DNA from: Girardinichthys multiradiatus
Taxonomy: Eukaryota; Chordata; Actinopteri; Cyprinodontiformes; Goodeidae
DNA length: 64,000 nt
Direction: 5' to 3'
NCBI RefSeq assembly: GCF_021462225.1
Contig: NC_061813.1
Coordinates: forward strand, 18,190,442 to 18,254,441
Within the stretch, counting starts at the first letter, position 1. Each line of letters opens with the position of its first letter. Below, one piece after another: positions 10,796 to 23,142 of the stretch. Made by a program: the position numbers and the translations under genes. The notes under the pieces are model-generated. The model did no database searches. It saw nothing but the letters and a program-made list of their open reading frames with translations, and was not told the origin of the DNA.

Positions 10796-13377
10796 GTGTG
10801 CGAGGGAGGGAGAGAAAAGGTAAACTATAATACTCTGTTGTAGAGAAGTGACATTATCAAGAGGCATTAACGGGAAGGTGTATCACTGCCCCCATACCCC
10901 ATATATGTTTTTATTCAGTGACACAGAGCTCAAATTGTGTGCCTCAATGTTGCCAAGAACAACAGATACATAAGAATCGTTAATTGTCTGCTCGATTTGT
11001 TCTCCTTAAAGTCTTTGAACTTAATTGGGACGTTTTACATCAATGCATGTTAACTCAAAATCAATTGAAGTTGTGCAAAATACGTTTCAAAAACCATTTT
11101 AATGCAGGAATTGTATGGTACAATTGTAAGATTTAAGTTTTTCATTAAAATGTCCCAGCATATATGCCTCTCTGTAAAATTGGATTGAGGGGGTGGGAAG
11201 AAAAAAACCCACCAGACTTTGTGATGAACTCCACAAGGCCTGGCAGACAAAGACCTCTGATCAGCCAAAACTGTATGGGTCCGTATGAACAGACTCTAAC
11301 ACAAACCATTTGTAGTGTTGTTGTTGTTTTTTTTTAATGAACAGTTAATCAATTACATCATGAGATTGTAGTTAAGAAAACTTTGATCCAGCTGGGGGCA
11401 AACAGGGATCACTGTTATTTTGTCAGTTTGTTGATAGTTGAGTGGATTAAGACCTGAAGTACAATTCTTGATCTTGTTTTTCCCCCACGTAAAAAGGGTT
11501 TTATGAAAACAAAGGAGCCTGTATTGGGCATAACAACATATTGTTACAAACATTTCTGCCAGAGCCCACAAGCATTGTCATAAACACAGGCCTCATCAAC
11601 ACCTAGAGTATGCATCAGGCCGATGTAAGCTTGTGAAGAATCCATGGTGACCATACCAGGACGCAAAAAAAAATTTAACTACCTACAGGGAGCTGCGGTC
11701 CAAGAATATGAACAGAAAAATGAAGGTGACATTTGAAAGGGGGAGAGGGGCAGTGGAAGTGAAAGGGGGGGTTACACTGGTGCGGCTGGGAGGGGGGATT
11801 TAATAGGTCCCTGAGACGCGAAGGGTGTGAGATGAGATGATGAAACCAGAGGATAGAGAGAAGGGAGGGCGGGAAGAGTGAGGGAGATTGTGTGTCAAAA
11901 TGTGGATGTTTGGAGATTGGGCTTCCAACCCTGCCAAATGATTAAAATGTTCCCTCTGACATTCATATTCCTCTATCTAGATTCCTGCCTACGTATGTTA
12001 AACTGCGTCGAATATAAAGTGAGAGATAGCCATAAAGGATTTGATGTAAGAAATAATTATGGCTGGAGATGAAGTTCCTCCCCTGCTTGTTGCTCTTAGT
12101 AACAGTGTTTTTTTGATGAAAGAAAAGATGGTATTTTATTTCATTATTCGATTTTAGTATTATACACCACTGAACCATGAGCAGCAGTTCTGAATTAAAT
12201 ATGAATACTAAATTCAGTCAATATTTTATGCTAAAATCAGTGAATGCCTGTTTTTATTTGGACTTTGCCTCTTTTTAAACAAACATTTTCTTTACATGTA
12301 AGCATTTCAGATTTTCTTTAACAAAGAGGGTTTTAAAAAATAGCAAAGGGTAAAAGTATTTAAGTTTTATGATGTAGAGGTAATTTTTAAAACTGTTTGT
12401 ACGACACATGTACATCTGCATCTTACGACGCACACACAAAATAAATGTTCAACAAAAGAAATCAGGGGGACCTCAAACATTAGTATCTCCCTGAGTGTGA
12501 GTCGCCATCCCTTCTCTTCTAACGGTCTCGAGATGAGAGTTGTCATGGTTACGGGGGCAGAAAAATCACCCCATGGCCCACCCCACCGCCCCAACCCCCC
12601 TGGCCCCCAACTGACACACACACACATACATGCACACATATACAGAACCACCATTTTTCCTTTTTTCCTTCAGTTGTCCAGGCATTGCTGATGTCACCGC
12701 TGAAACTATGAATTTAACATACAGGTCAGAGATGCATATCTGGGCCGCAGTAAGCCACGCAGAGACATAGAGGGGGGAAAAAAGGAACAAGAGACTCGCT
12801 GCCTCAGAGACGTGGCGACCTAATGTCCTTGAAATTTAAAAGAGAAAGTAATAAAACAGGAGAGGAAATTCAAAATTCAATCTCAAAGAGATTTGCTTTT
12901 GAGGGTGCTCTCTTATTGTTCCCTTTCTTCTTTTCAGGTGCAATTAGACCCATTTCTCTGAAACTACGAGAGGAAAGGGCAGAAAGAGAGAAACATGGAG
13001 CTTTAGTAAAAAAAAAGGATGGATGGTTAAAAAAAGCATGTGAGGAGATTCTTTGAGAGTTGCCTTTGTTTTTGCCAGTGATGTCTGTGGCATTATAAAA
13101 AGGACTTCACTAAGCACTTAGGGGATTACAGAGCACTTGCTTCTGATAAATGTCTTAATTTTGATGCGATTTTTAAGCCATCAACATAATTATTATTTTT
13201 CATTTTTCTTCCCTCTTCCAACTTGTTTTTAATGAAGAGTCTTTTCAATAAACAAATGGATATGCATTAGGGGGATGATGGGGCTTTCAAGAATAAATCT
13301 CTCATATTTATTAAGCACTCCCAGTACACCAAAGTCAAGTCTTCAACAGAACCCCAGTAAAACAAAATAACAATACA

Positions 13378-13417
13378 TTTATCTGCACATACATATGTAT
13401 TTGTATGTGCAGATAAA
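13378..13417. repeat. Perfect 16-bp inverted repeat (hairpin)
   Basis: TTTATCTGCACATACA (13378-13393) pairs exactly with TGTATGTGCAGATAAA (13402-13417) around an 8-base loop. No repeat family or coding context is evident. The stem is shorter than a normal microRNA precursor. Confidence 0.7.
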
Positions 13418-15011
13418 CATTTTGGATTCAATTTGAAGAATTCTTACTTAAATCATTAACCCTCTAGAGATTAATATCATAGATGGGTACATTTTGCTGA
13501 CCATTAATGTATGCTTCATGTCAGGACATTGTCTTCATGTAATAGGTGTTTGAAAACACCGATTGACTATTGATCGACACTGGGATTTGACCTCAGTAGT
13601 AAATCCAGACCCCTGCTCGCTGGGACTCTGCATCATTGAATCCAAAATATTTTATCCAGGGCTTAAGAGGAATAGCCACTTATTCTCCTCTTACATGGGG
13701 TTTTCTATTTTTATGACAGCACTGCTCTCATCTTTCCTCTTAAGTTTTACCCTTTTGTGACCTTTTAGAGAGACCAAATGTGTCTGCGTTATATATGGGC
13801 TGTCCAGCAATGAGCGCATGGAGGTGTCAGGGTTGGAGTGTGGCAGGAGGGGGTGTGCATTAGCAAGTCCCCAGCACACCCAACCCAACCCACCATGGCA
13901 GAGTCCCCAACCCCTACACCGCTTCACTTCATTCATTTTGTTCCTCCCCTGCAGTCGGCCGGCAAGGCCTCTAAATCCTCCCTTTATTGTACACAGGACA
14001 CACAAAGGCTTGGCCTGCTCTCTCATTTCCTTGATGTGCCTTTGGACTGCAGCGGTGGCTTTTCAGGCTTCGATACAAACATTTGCATGAAGCAGCTCCT
14101 GTAGATCACTAGACAATACGCTGAACTGTTTCTGGTCAAGCTGGTAGACTTGTGAGCATGTGAATTAAATACTCGGGCTGTGGTTTCTGGGATTTAAGTT
14201 GTGTGAGACCAGCAACAGAAGGTGGCTGATGATAAACGATTAAACAAGGGGAGAGAGAGGTGACCATCTTGATCCTTCATGACGGGAACTTTTTCCTCGG
14301 CTTTGGCCCCAGCTTTTTTTGTCGTACTCCTGCTCTTCACCTTTCTCTTCACAACCAACAAAAGTGGGATTACCCAGAGAGACAGAGAAAGAAAGACTTA
14401 GTAAAAAAAAACTTGGTGTGTTTATGACTGAGTTAAGCTTTTTGAAGCAGGGGTTTTCCATCCTAAAATAGACTCTCTTCAGGCTGCTATGACTGGTGAT
14501 TATTGACCAGAGAGAGAAAGTGGCAAATAAGACACTCATTATACATGGAGATTGCTTGCTCACCATTAAACAACAGAATGGCAATGCAAATTGGTGGCTG
14601 CCCCCTTTTTGTGTGGTCAGAAATGTGGTTGTTAGTAATTTATTTGGGCCTGTTTAATGTCCCTGAGATGCATGTAGGAGTCAAGCTGCCTTTAACAGTG
14701 GTTATACGAAGGGAGTCAGTGGCCCTGGTGCCTTCTTCAAAGGCTTCACTCAATCTTTCATCTGTGTCATGTGAAGAAATGAAAATACAGCAAAGAATAA
14801 GAGCAAATATCAACATGATGGAGATATTTTCACGTATTGTGATATAATCAGATTTTCTTTTAATTATAGTTGGGGGGGGACAGATGCTTTAATAGCAAAA
14901 TATGAACTGGCCTTACCAAGATTCTCATATTTGGAACCTTAAAAAACATCTATGTCAGTATTTATGATAGCATTATTTTAATTTATTTTACGTATTATAC
15001 TAGTATATAAT
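13418..15011. other. Non-coding stretch without a recognised gene
   Basis: Two overlapping plus-strand frames near 13818-14104 and one at 14503-14847 have no domain, no family resemblance and no splice context. The segment 14030-14160 has mixed composition and could be conserved non-coding sequence, but nothing specific supports a function. Confidence 0.45.
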
Positions 15012-15102
15012 ACTAGTATTATTTTAGAATAATGTCTGTGCTCTGCTCCATTAAAATTCTCACCTTAGAATTTGAGAATCCTAGTAAAACTAAAAAACTA
15101 TT

Positions 15103-15149
<47 letters not shown>

Positions 15150-15155
15150 GGTGTA

Positions 15156-15198
<43 letters not shown>

Positions 15199-15334
15199 CA
15201 CTTATATATATATATATTTATATATATATATACATATGGTGTATATATATATATATGTCTATATATATAAATATACATATATATATACACCATATATGTA
15301 TATATATATATATAGACATATATATATATACACC

Positions 15335-15379
<45 letters not shown>

Positions 15380-15470
15380 AATAGTTTTTTAGTTTTACTA
15401 GGGTTCTCAAATTCTAAGGTGAGAATTTTAATGGAGCAGAGCACAGACATTATTCTAAAATAATACTAGT
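15012..15470. repeat. 459-bp near-perfect palindrome with TA-rich centre
   Basis: The outer arms are about 100 bp each. The left arm begins ACTAGTATTATTTTAGAATA at 15012, and the right arm (ending 15470) is its reverse complement, with one clear substitution (AATCCTAG versus AACCCTAG) plus small length differences in the GT and TA runs. Inside the arms are (TA)n tracts and inverted CATATGGTGTATATA/TATATACACCATATG motifs, so the symmetry continues toward the middle. It could be a foldback or MITE-like element, or an inverted duplication seeded in a TA microsatellite. No transposase remnant is visible. Frames read across it are low-complexity artefacts. Confidence 0.9.
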
Positions 15471-15491
15471 CACTGAAATTATAACATATAA

Positions 15492-15494
<3 letters not shown>

Positions 15495-15521
<27 letters not shown>
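15495..15521. repeat. (TA)n microsatellite
   Basis: About thirteen TA units, 25 bp beyond the palindrome and resembling its centre. Confidence 0.9.
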
Positions 15522-15525
<4 letters not shown>

Positions 15526-17695
15526 CATTGGCAGACTTCCTAGCATTTTCATTCAGCCAAGACATTTGTTTTTTGATATGGAATGACAAAAATTAAAAAA
15601 ATTAAAACTGGTAGTTTTATGATTTATCCTTGGTGATGAGCTCCAAGTTTTTGAAGGACTTCTTGCCATCACCCTAATCTTTAGCTCCCTCCAAAGATCC
15701 TTCCAAAGATTCAAATAGGGACACGGACTGGGCACAACAAAACACTCAAATTGTTTTTGGTCAGAATAACCATGTTTGTAAAATTAAAAGTTTAATTTAA
15801 ACCTAAATTGGACAGAGGTATGACTATATTTTGGTTTACATTGTATAGAAAAACACATTTTAATTTGTATCTTTTTCGCATCATCTACAGACATGTTTAC
15901 TTCTTACACTGGCCATTAAATTGCCATAAGGTTTTCACTTTTTCTTTTAGTTTTATGTTTTGCTCAGTTTTTTTCCCATTTGTATTTACCAGTGTCCTAT
16001 TAAAGGATGCAAGAAGAAACCCCTTATTTTTTTCTAAACAATTCACACCTCCATTTTCCTTTACTTCTGTTTGCATTGCATTCATTTTGGTTGTGAAAAT
16101 GGATTAACATCTTGTCTCTGCATTTTTCAATTCCCCAATGTTTATCAGGCAGATGAGAAGCAGTGAAGTTGTAATAGCAAAGTGCCATTTTTCATTGTCG
16201 ATATTAGCTGTGTGACGCTGTCGCTTTCTCAGAGGCATGGCAGTTGTTTTATTTCTTCCCATCAGGCACTGGGTTGTGACAGGGGGAGGTGTTGTTAGGA
16301 CTGAGGTCCCAACAATGTCCCCTGATGTGGACAGACATTATAAATGACATTGCCCAATCAGATGCGAGATGGTGACTGGGGGGGGGGTGGTGGTGTTGGA
16401 CTGTGTTGGTGTGTATGGCAGCAAAAGAGCGAGTAAAGGGGTGGTGAGGTAGGAGAAGATGAGAAAACATGGGGAGCCTCATTTGAAGCAGTTAATGTGC
16501 AGATTTATGTAGAGGGACAGTGGTCAACATTCATAATATCTCCCTCCCAGCCTCCCTCCCATCATCCCCCCACCGCCCACAACAACCCTGTTTCCTCCCA
16601 TCCCACCCCATTTTTCCCCACAGACTTCCTCTTTTTTTTCTTTTCCACCTCATCGTCTCCAACCCCGTCACTCACCATCATTCCTATTTTTCCTTGTCGC
16701 TCATCCCTATTTCCAGGCTGCCTTCCTCTGTCCCTCCTTCCATGTCCTATAAAAGGACTGAGAATGTTGTGGACTGCAGCAGTCAGACCAATAGGAGGCA
16801 TAGGTAGACCATAGAATCACTCAGATCACAACGCAGGAGAGAGAGAGATGATGGCTATGTCTTGTATTCAGTAATTTTATTTCAATGTTTCAAAAAGTTT
16901 CCAGCATATCTGTATAACACACAATGCATTAAGGTATATATTTCAAGTAGGTGTAATGCAATATAAAAAAAAAAAATAGTATCTGATAAACTGAGTAATG
17001 TTTATCATGAAGCATGCAAAAAAATAAAAAAATACACACGATGCTTTTCCCCTTTTTCTGCTATAAATGTACTTGTACTGCTTTAAAAATATTTTCTTCT
17101 TTTAAAAAAATGCTCATTTATAATGATTTTTTCTTTTTCGGAGTCACTTTAGTAAAACATATTCAAGATTTTAAGTATTTTATTGTATTTAATTTCTAAG
17201 GATGAACAGTAAGTAAATTAAAATGTGATTCATTTTGAACAATTTATTTTCACTGACCAACTCGATTTTAAATATGGGTCTTTTACAATAGCCGAAGGAT
17301 TATTGTATGTGAAGATGTTTTCTTATTACATGATGAGTACTTAAGCTTTCTATATGTTCATAGTCATGGTCTGTTAAAGAGTTCAGATCTATTCAACTTT
17401 ATCTTAGGCAACCTTGAGTAAAACGCTGTCTAAATTAATTGCTTGATGTCCAGCACAGCACAGCCTTGAGTTTGTGCAGCATTGCTTACTTTCTCTTTCT
17501 TTTATTTCTATTAATGCTTGCATACATTTGTATTTTACACAAATTATAAACCTATTTTCACAAAGGTTAAGTAATTTGGATTTTATACTTTAAATGATCT
17601 ATACAAATGATGCAGTTCATGACCAGGGAAATATAGATCCACCATATGCTTTATTTATTTGCCCACATTATGATATATAGTGAAGTGGAAAACAA

Positions 17696-17790
17696 GATTT
17701 CACAATACAGTTCAGGTTATTTATATAGTACTATTTAACAACACGTAATCTCAAGACACTTTAGAAGATACATTGGTCAAATTCATATTC
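17696..17790 (+). repeat. Short interspersed-repeat tail fragment
   Basis: CAGTTCAGGTTATTTATATA followed by a decayed CACTTTA block resembles the common fish repeat tail TTCAGTTTATTTATATAGCGC...CAAGGCACTTTA. Only this tail is present. The family is not assigned. Confidence 0.4.
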
Positions 17791-20700
17791 AAAAACTTAT
17801 ATATATATATTTGATATAAATATATTCAAATATATATTTGAATAAGTTCAGTTCATGCTAGTAAAATGCCATTATATAAACTATTTAATATTCTGTTATG
17901 TACAGTTAAATTTGAACCAAATGATATTATAATACAATGATATTCATGTAATAAACTGCATATGTTAAATAATTTAGGATTATTTTCAGGATAGAAATTA
18001 GACTTACTTGTGGATTCATTGATTGATTATTTTATTTTTTTTTTTCTAAATTACTCACCGAAATCTGCTCACACTTTTAGACAAAGGCTCCTTTCACTTT
18101 GTCATCTTTCTGCTCTTCATACAGTGGGCTACTTTCTCTCTTAAACACTTTATCCTACGCTCTCTCCCTTTCCTAGTCCACTGACTGCTCTGGTAATCCC
18201 TCTCAATCATTAGAGGCCCTTCACTCTTCGCAAAAAGTTACTCACCCTCGTTGCACCCCAGACGTTCTTCCATTTTCCTCTTCTCCTACTCCCTCTCCCA
18301 GACACAGCCCCATATACTTTCTTCTTTCATTTCTGTAGTGTAAAAAAAAAAAAAACAGAAATAACTTTTCAAATGCATTTTTGATGTGCACAGTGCTTGC
18401 ACATTAGTTCAGGTGTATGATGGCTTTTACGCTGCAGAATAGGAACTAGTACAAAAAACATCAGTATTAATTAGTTAAAAGCATAAAACGTTCTTGCAGC
18501 ATATTGCATATAGGTATCAGATATCTAGCCAGTGAAATGCAAAGAAAACATGTTCAGAACAGTGTATGCTAAATGTTTGCACTTGTGTGAGGGTACTTTT
18601 AATAGGTAAAACGCTGAGGAACGCCAACATCAGTGAGATACAAATGTAAGCTTCACTTTCATGCTAGCAATCATTTTGTCACACATTCTCAAACAGGGAA
18701 TAGCTTGTTTTGGAACACAACTGTTCAAGCTTAGTGTTTCTACCTGCAGCAGCAACCGTTTGTAGATTTCTCTGTCTGAGAGCCTAAAGCTGCAGCTTTA
18801 CAAGTGAACCTGCCAGTGTGATCTCATACTGGCTGCACCCTGGGGCAAGGCAGAGGAGACTATACATGTGTATGTGCATGACTGCGTGTGTGTTTGTGGG
18901 AAGCGTTAAAACTGGCACAACCATCCCTAAAACATGCTCTCAAGACCCTTGATTCCATAGCTCAATATTAGGATCTCTGAAATATCTCTTATGCCAGGAT
19001 GGAACCTATGGATTTTAGGCATTTACCTTGCAGTGCTGCCAGCTTTCTATTTCCATACATTGTTTTTGGCCTCTGAAGAAGAGGTTTTTATATTTGTCAG
19101 ACTGCCTATCAGCTGCTGTTTCCCATGTTAAATGATTGTAAAATGTTGTCAATTAATGACTGACCTTACATTTTGAGATATTTCTTTCAGTTCTGCAAAG
19201 ATTCAAACATTTTTCGCATATCTCCTCTGGGATTAATTGCTTTGGTACCGTTTCCTTTACATGTGTTTTGATTGTCTGTGCACATCTATTAAAGCTCTGC
19301 CCAATGAGAATAATTTTATTCTAATATAATGTGAAATTACACAGGCGATGAGGTCACCAAAACACCTACCATTGCTGTCTCAGTTTATAAAATGTGACTG
19401 CATCAAAAACAATCATGTTGAAGTTAAAAGACTTCACAATGAGCAAACTAATTTCCCTTTTCTGCATTGCACATTATAGTCTTTAGCCGTTTTTATGAAG
19501 TGCAGCTTCAAGATGTCATAAAGTTGAAAGCTGTGATTTTAAAGTTAACAAAGAGTTTCCTTTCATTCCATTTAGGGGAACAGTGGCTTGATTGACAGAG
19601 AAACACTAGAAGGGGTGATACAAAGATAGCTAGCTGGGACGGCTGGAGATAGCGAGAGTGAGTTGTGCTTGCTAATTAAAAGAGAAGAAGCAGTCTTTTT
19701 TTTCCTGTTTCTGTTATTCCCTTGTTCCTGGGAGTATTAATGTTTTATTCAGGAGAAACATAACTACAGATGAAATTAATAAAATCAGGCTCTGCCTTTC
19801 CCTTGCTATCTCTTGGGGGGGTGGGAAATTCAAACGCTCGTTTCTCCCGGCTTTGAAACTGCAAACTCAAAGTGTTCCATGTTCTGTAGATTTCATTTCT
19901 TCATTTCCTGCATATTAAGTTCCTATTCCCCTTTTGTTTCAAAGTGCATTGCCCTGAAAATAAGGATCAATTTTTCAGTGCAAGACGCTTTGGAGTTAGA
20001 GCAGTGTTTTCCACACTTGTAAGATGATTTACTGTTGTGCCAGTATTATTCTGTGCTCTGTGTATGTGTCTATAGATTTCTTTATTTAGGTTTCCCAATA
20101 AATTTTGTATCACAAATAAATTTTGGAGCCATTAGTACTCTTCATGGGGGTTTGCATGAGATAGAAAGGCCTGATGTGTGATTGTATATTTTTGTGCCTA
20201 TGCAGCTCTATTTAGTGGGGTTTTGCACTTTTGTTTGCGTGAGTGTGAACATGCACATGTGAGTTCATTTCATTTGACTATACATCGAGGCCCTGAGAAT
20301 ATTTGCTTGTCTGATCACCTCATGTGAGTCTAAGAGTAGAAGCCATGCGTGACTAACATGCACTTCAGAGTTGAACTAATTGTGTCATTTTTAACATAAA
20401 TCTGTGCTTGCCCACATTTTATTCACTCCCGTTCCTTTCCTTCTCCCCTGAGCCACACAATGAATGCAGACTGTAGAAGGGCCTTCCATCTATCCAACTC
20501 AAGAGGAATTTTCAAAGCTGCATACAGGTGCATCATTTATTTCCCCCAATGCTGGTGTTTATATAAGTGTGTGTGCTGTTAAACTCTACCTTTATGAGGA
20601 CCAAATAGAATCATATAATAAGATTTGAAGAAATGGCTACACTGCTGTTTTCTGTTGGTTAAATGTAAGATATTACTCAGGTAGGCTGTGTTATTGGTGA

Positions 20701-21965
20701 GTGGCGTGAGAATTGTGCCTTTTACGGCAATATGTGTTGTGGTTATACTGAGCTCCATTCATCCATGGCATTTAAGTTGCAGTAAAAAAATTACCATTTT
20801 TATGAAATGTAGGAAAATGTTTTAAATTCACATGCGGTTTTATTTAATTTGGGCAAAGCAAAAACACATTTGAAATGTTGAGAGAAGAAGTGCACACGCA
20901 TTAATATTAATGCTACTTAAAAGTGGTAACATACTGTGTGACCCAAGGAAAGTACCTTGAGCAGCAAAAAGTCAAACAAAGTTTAACAAAAAATTAAAAT
21001 AAGGAGTCAGGCGCTGGGTTCCAGACAGTTTCTAACATACTGCCCAATTTGGTCTTGGTTGTTAACCCTCTCTTTGAGCAAACTTTTTTTAACTGAACAT
21101 GTTGTTATTCAGACAAAGCATGAAGCTGGAACCCTCTAAAACAGACTAGCAATTGTGTCTTTGCTCTGTAGCTGCTCTGTTTTGTGAGAGTAAGAGCACT
21201 CATGAGCAGAAATTAAATGGCACAAGAAGAACACAGGCTGGCAATTTGAAAATAACCATCAATTGATGTCATATCATCACAAAACTTTGCCAATTTGCTT
21301 CTTTAAGGTCCAAGATATCAATAGCTATAACCTTAACTAGTGCATTTGTTATGATGTCTTCTTCATTTAAAATTTATAGAAGCTTTAACATTATACTGTA
21401 GAATTTGCACTCATGTTTGCAGTTGGTTACAACATAAGCAACTCGGCTGAGTTAAAGTCTTTTGCGCTATAATTGATGCTGTATTTTCTAATTTGTTGTT
21501 GTTAACAGGGAAAGATTATTCCACAGTTCAAAGACATGTAATTTTTAGGTCAATTGTTCTATGTATGACTCGTAGTCTATCCCTCTGTAAGTACAACTGG
21601 ACTGTTTAGGATGAACAAGATAATCTTGGTTTACTACCCAGTAAGTGTCTGGGAGAGTCTTCAGCTGCTGTCAACATAGTACTGATTCACAGGTAAAAAT
21701 TTCATTGGTGTACAAATCACACCCATTGTAACCACATGTTGGAAAAACAAGTATCTCTTATAATCTGCAAACTGGAGTATTGCATACATTTTGAAGTTAA
21801 CACTTAAAGCTGATGTTTATATTTACCAAATGTACACCATAAAAATATTTATGACCAGGAGTGACCAGGACGACTATACAAAGGAATTAACACTTTTTTA
21901 TTTACTCTGTATACTAATCAATTTTAACTTTGGGACATTTTTGTTATATTTATAGCAATAGTCCT

Positions 21966-22090
21966 TAAGCATGGTCCTTAGGGTCGATTGTCCTGCATTT
22001 TTTTAGATGTTTGCTTGTTGCTGAATGTGGCTATTTAATCACACTTTAGTCTGCCAGGTGAAAATCAGGCACAACTCTTAGGGCTTGATT
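21966..22090 (+). repeat. Possible decayed MITE fragment
   Basis: The block GTCCTTAGGGTCGATTGTCC followed by TGCATTTTTTTAGATGTTTG resembles one arm of a fish inverted-repeat MITE with a GGTGTCCTGCAGGTTTTAGATG core. The second arm is not clearly present. Confidence 0.35.
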
Positions 22091-23104
22091 AAGATATATA
22101 TTAAATATTTTTACACTTTTTGGAGTGAGCTGTTCAATTTTTAATCAGAGAGTGAATAAAAAAAAACAACAGTCCACATTAAGAATGCCTTCCATGAATT
22201 ATGGGTATTCATGAACCCAAACCAGATTTGTAAACGAACCATCTTTCACAAACTGATCATGTTTAACACCCTAAAATTAATCATACTTGTCCCCATACAT
22301 TCATTCAGTAAACTCCCAAAATGGCGTGTCAAATTGCACGGAAAGTTGGCGAATGTATTTGGTTGTTTTTTCTTAGAGCAAAAGTCTTTTTAGATGTTAT
22401 TCTAAGCAGTGTTTAAAGTCCAGTAGAGCTGTGGGTAAAATGTATGTTTTTCATTGTCATGAAACAAAAAAAAAAAAGACCCGATTTTTCTCTTAACCTC
22501 TAACATATTTACTTTTCGTTGATTTTAAATCTAGAGTTTGTCGACAAGCCACTTGAATTTTAGGCAACTTCTCACATACAGTAAGTCTAAAGAGTGTGCT
22601 GTTTTACAGTAATGGAAAATCTTGTCGGTGGCCCCATTGTTCATTCAAAGGTTTTACTGTTGAATTTGCTGTTACATTTCTTCCCTTCTCTACAGAATAA
22701 TACAATCCCACATTAGTTTTCACAGCGAACATTCCAGTATAACGAAAAAAGGGAGTAACTGGTATCTTTGCAGCAAACTGTTTTACTGTTGTTGAATGCA
22801 AGTATGTCCGAGTGTGTAAAGCCATTCTTCTCATTGCAGTGAGTACTCAGGCTTTTTAATGGAAGTGTCTGTCTGTTAGCCCCATGATCTCACTCCACTC
22901 AACAAAAGCCACAGAACCGTAATAGACTTCCTACTACACAAATAATGAGATAAGCTAAGATGTTATTGAGAACAACATGAAGATGTAAAATCACATAGTG
23001 AGAAAGGTGCCTAGGGTTGATTTTAAGCACCTACTATGCAGATTCTTGCATTTAAACTGTGTAATAAATAAGAATGCACAAACAGTGCACGCACCACACA
23101 CAAA

Positions 23105-23142
23105 CAGACAGACAGACAGACACACACACACACACACACACA
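23105..23142 (+). repeat. Compound (CAGA)n(CA)n microsatellite
   Basis: Four CAGA-type units run into about ten CA units. Confidence 0.9.

Larger units (their letters stand above)
6743..13377. other. Non-coding stretch with microsatellites, no recognised gene
   Basis: Apart from the GT arrays, the 8773-8806 hairpin and a candidate conserved block near 10690, I see nothing that supports a gene. A purine-rich zone with several G-runs lies at 11730-11890 and a C-rich patch at 12571-12610. The short frame at 7982-8176 has slightly denser coding-like composition but no recognised domain and no splice support. Confidence 0.5.

Noticed and set aside
13378..13417. microRNA precursor
   Set aside because: The perfect stem is only 16 bp, with no extended imperfect arm on either side.
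15032..15463. Long open frames on both strands with Tyr/Ile repeats
   Set aside because: They are translations of TA microsatellite inside a palindrome; the same peptide ends appear on both strands because of the inverted symmetry.
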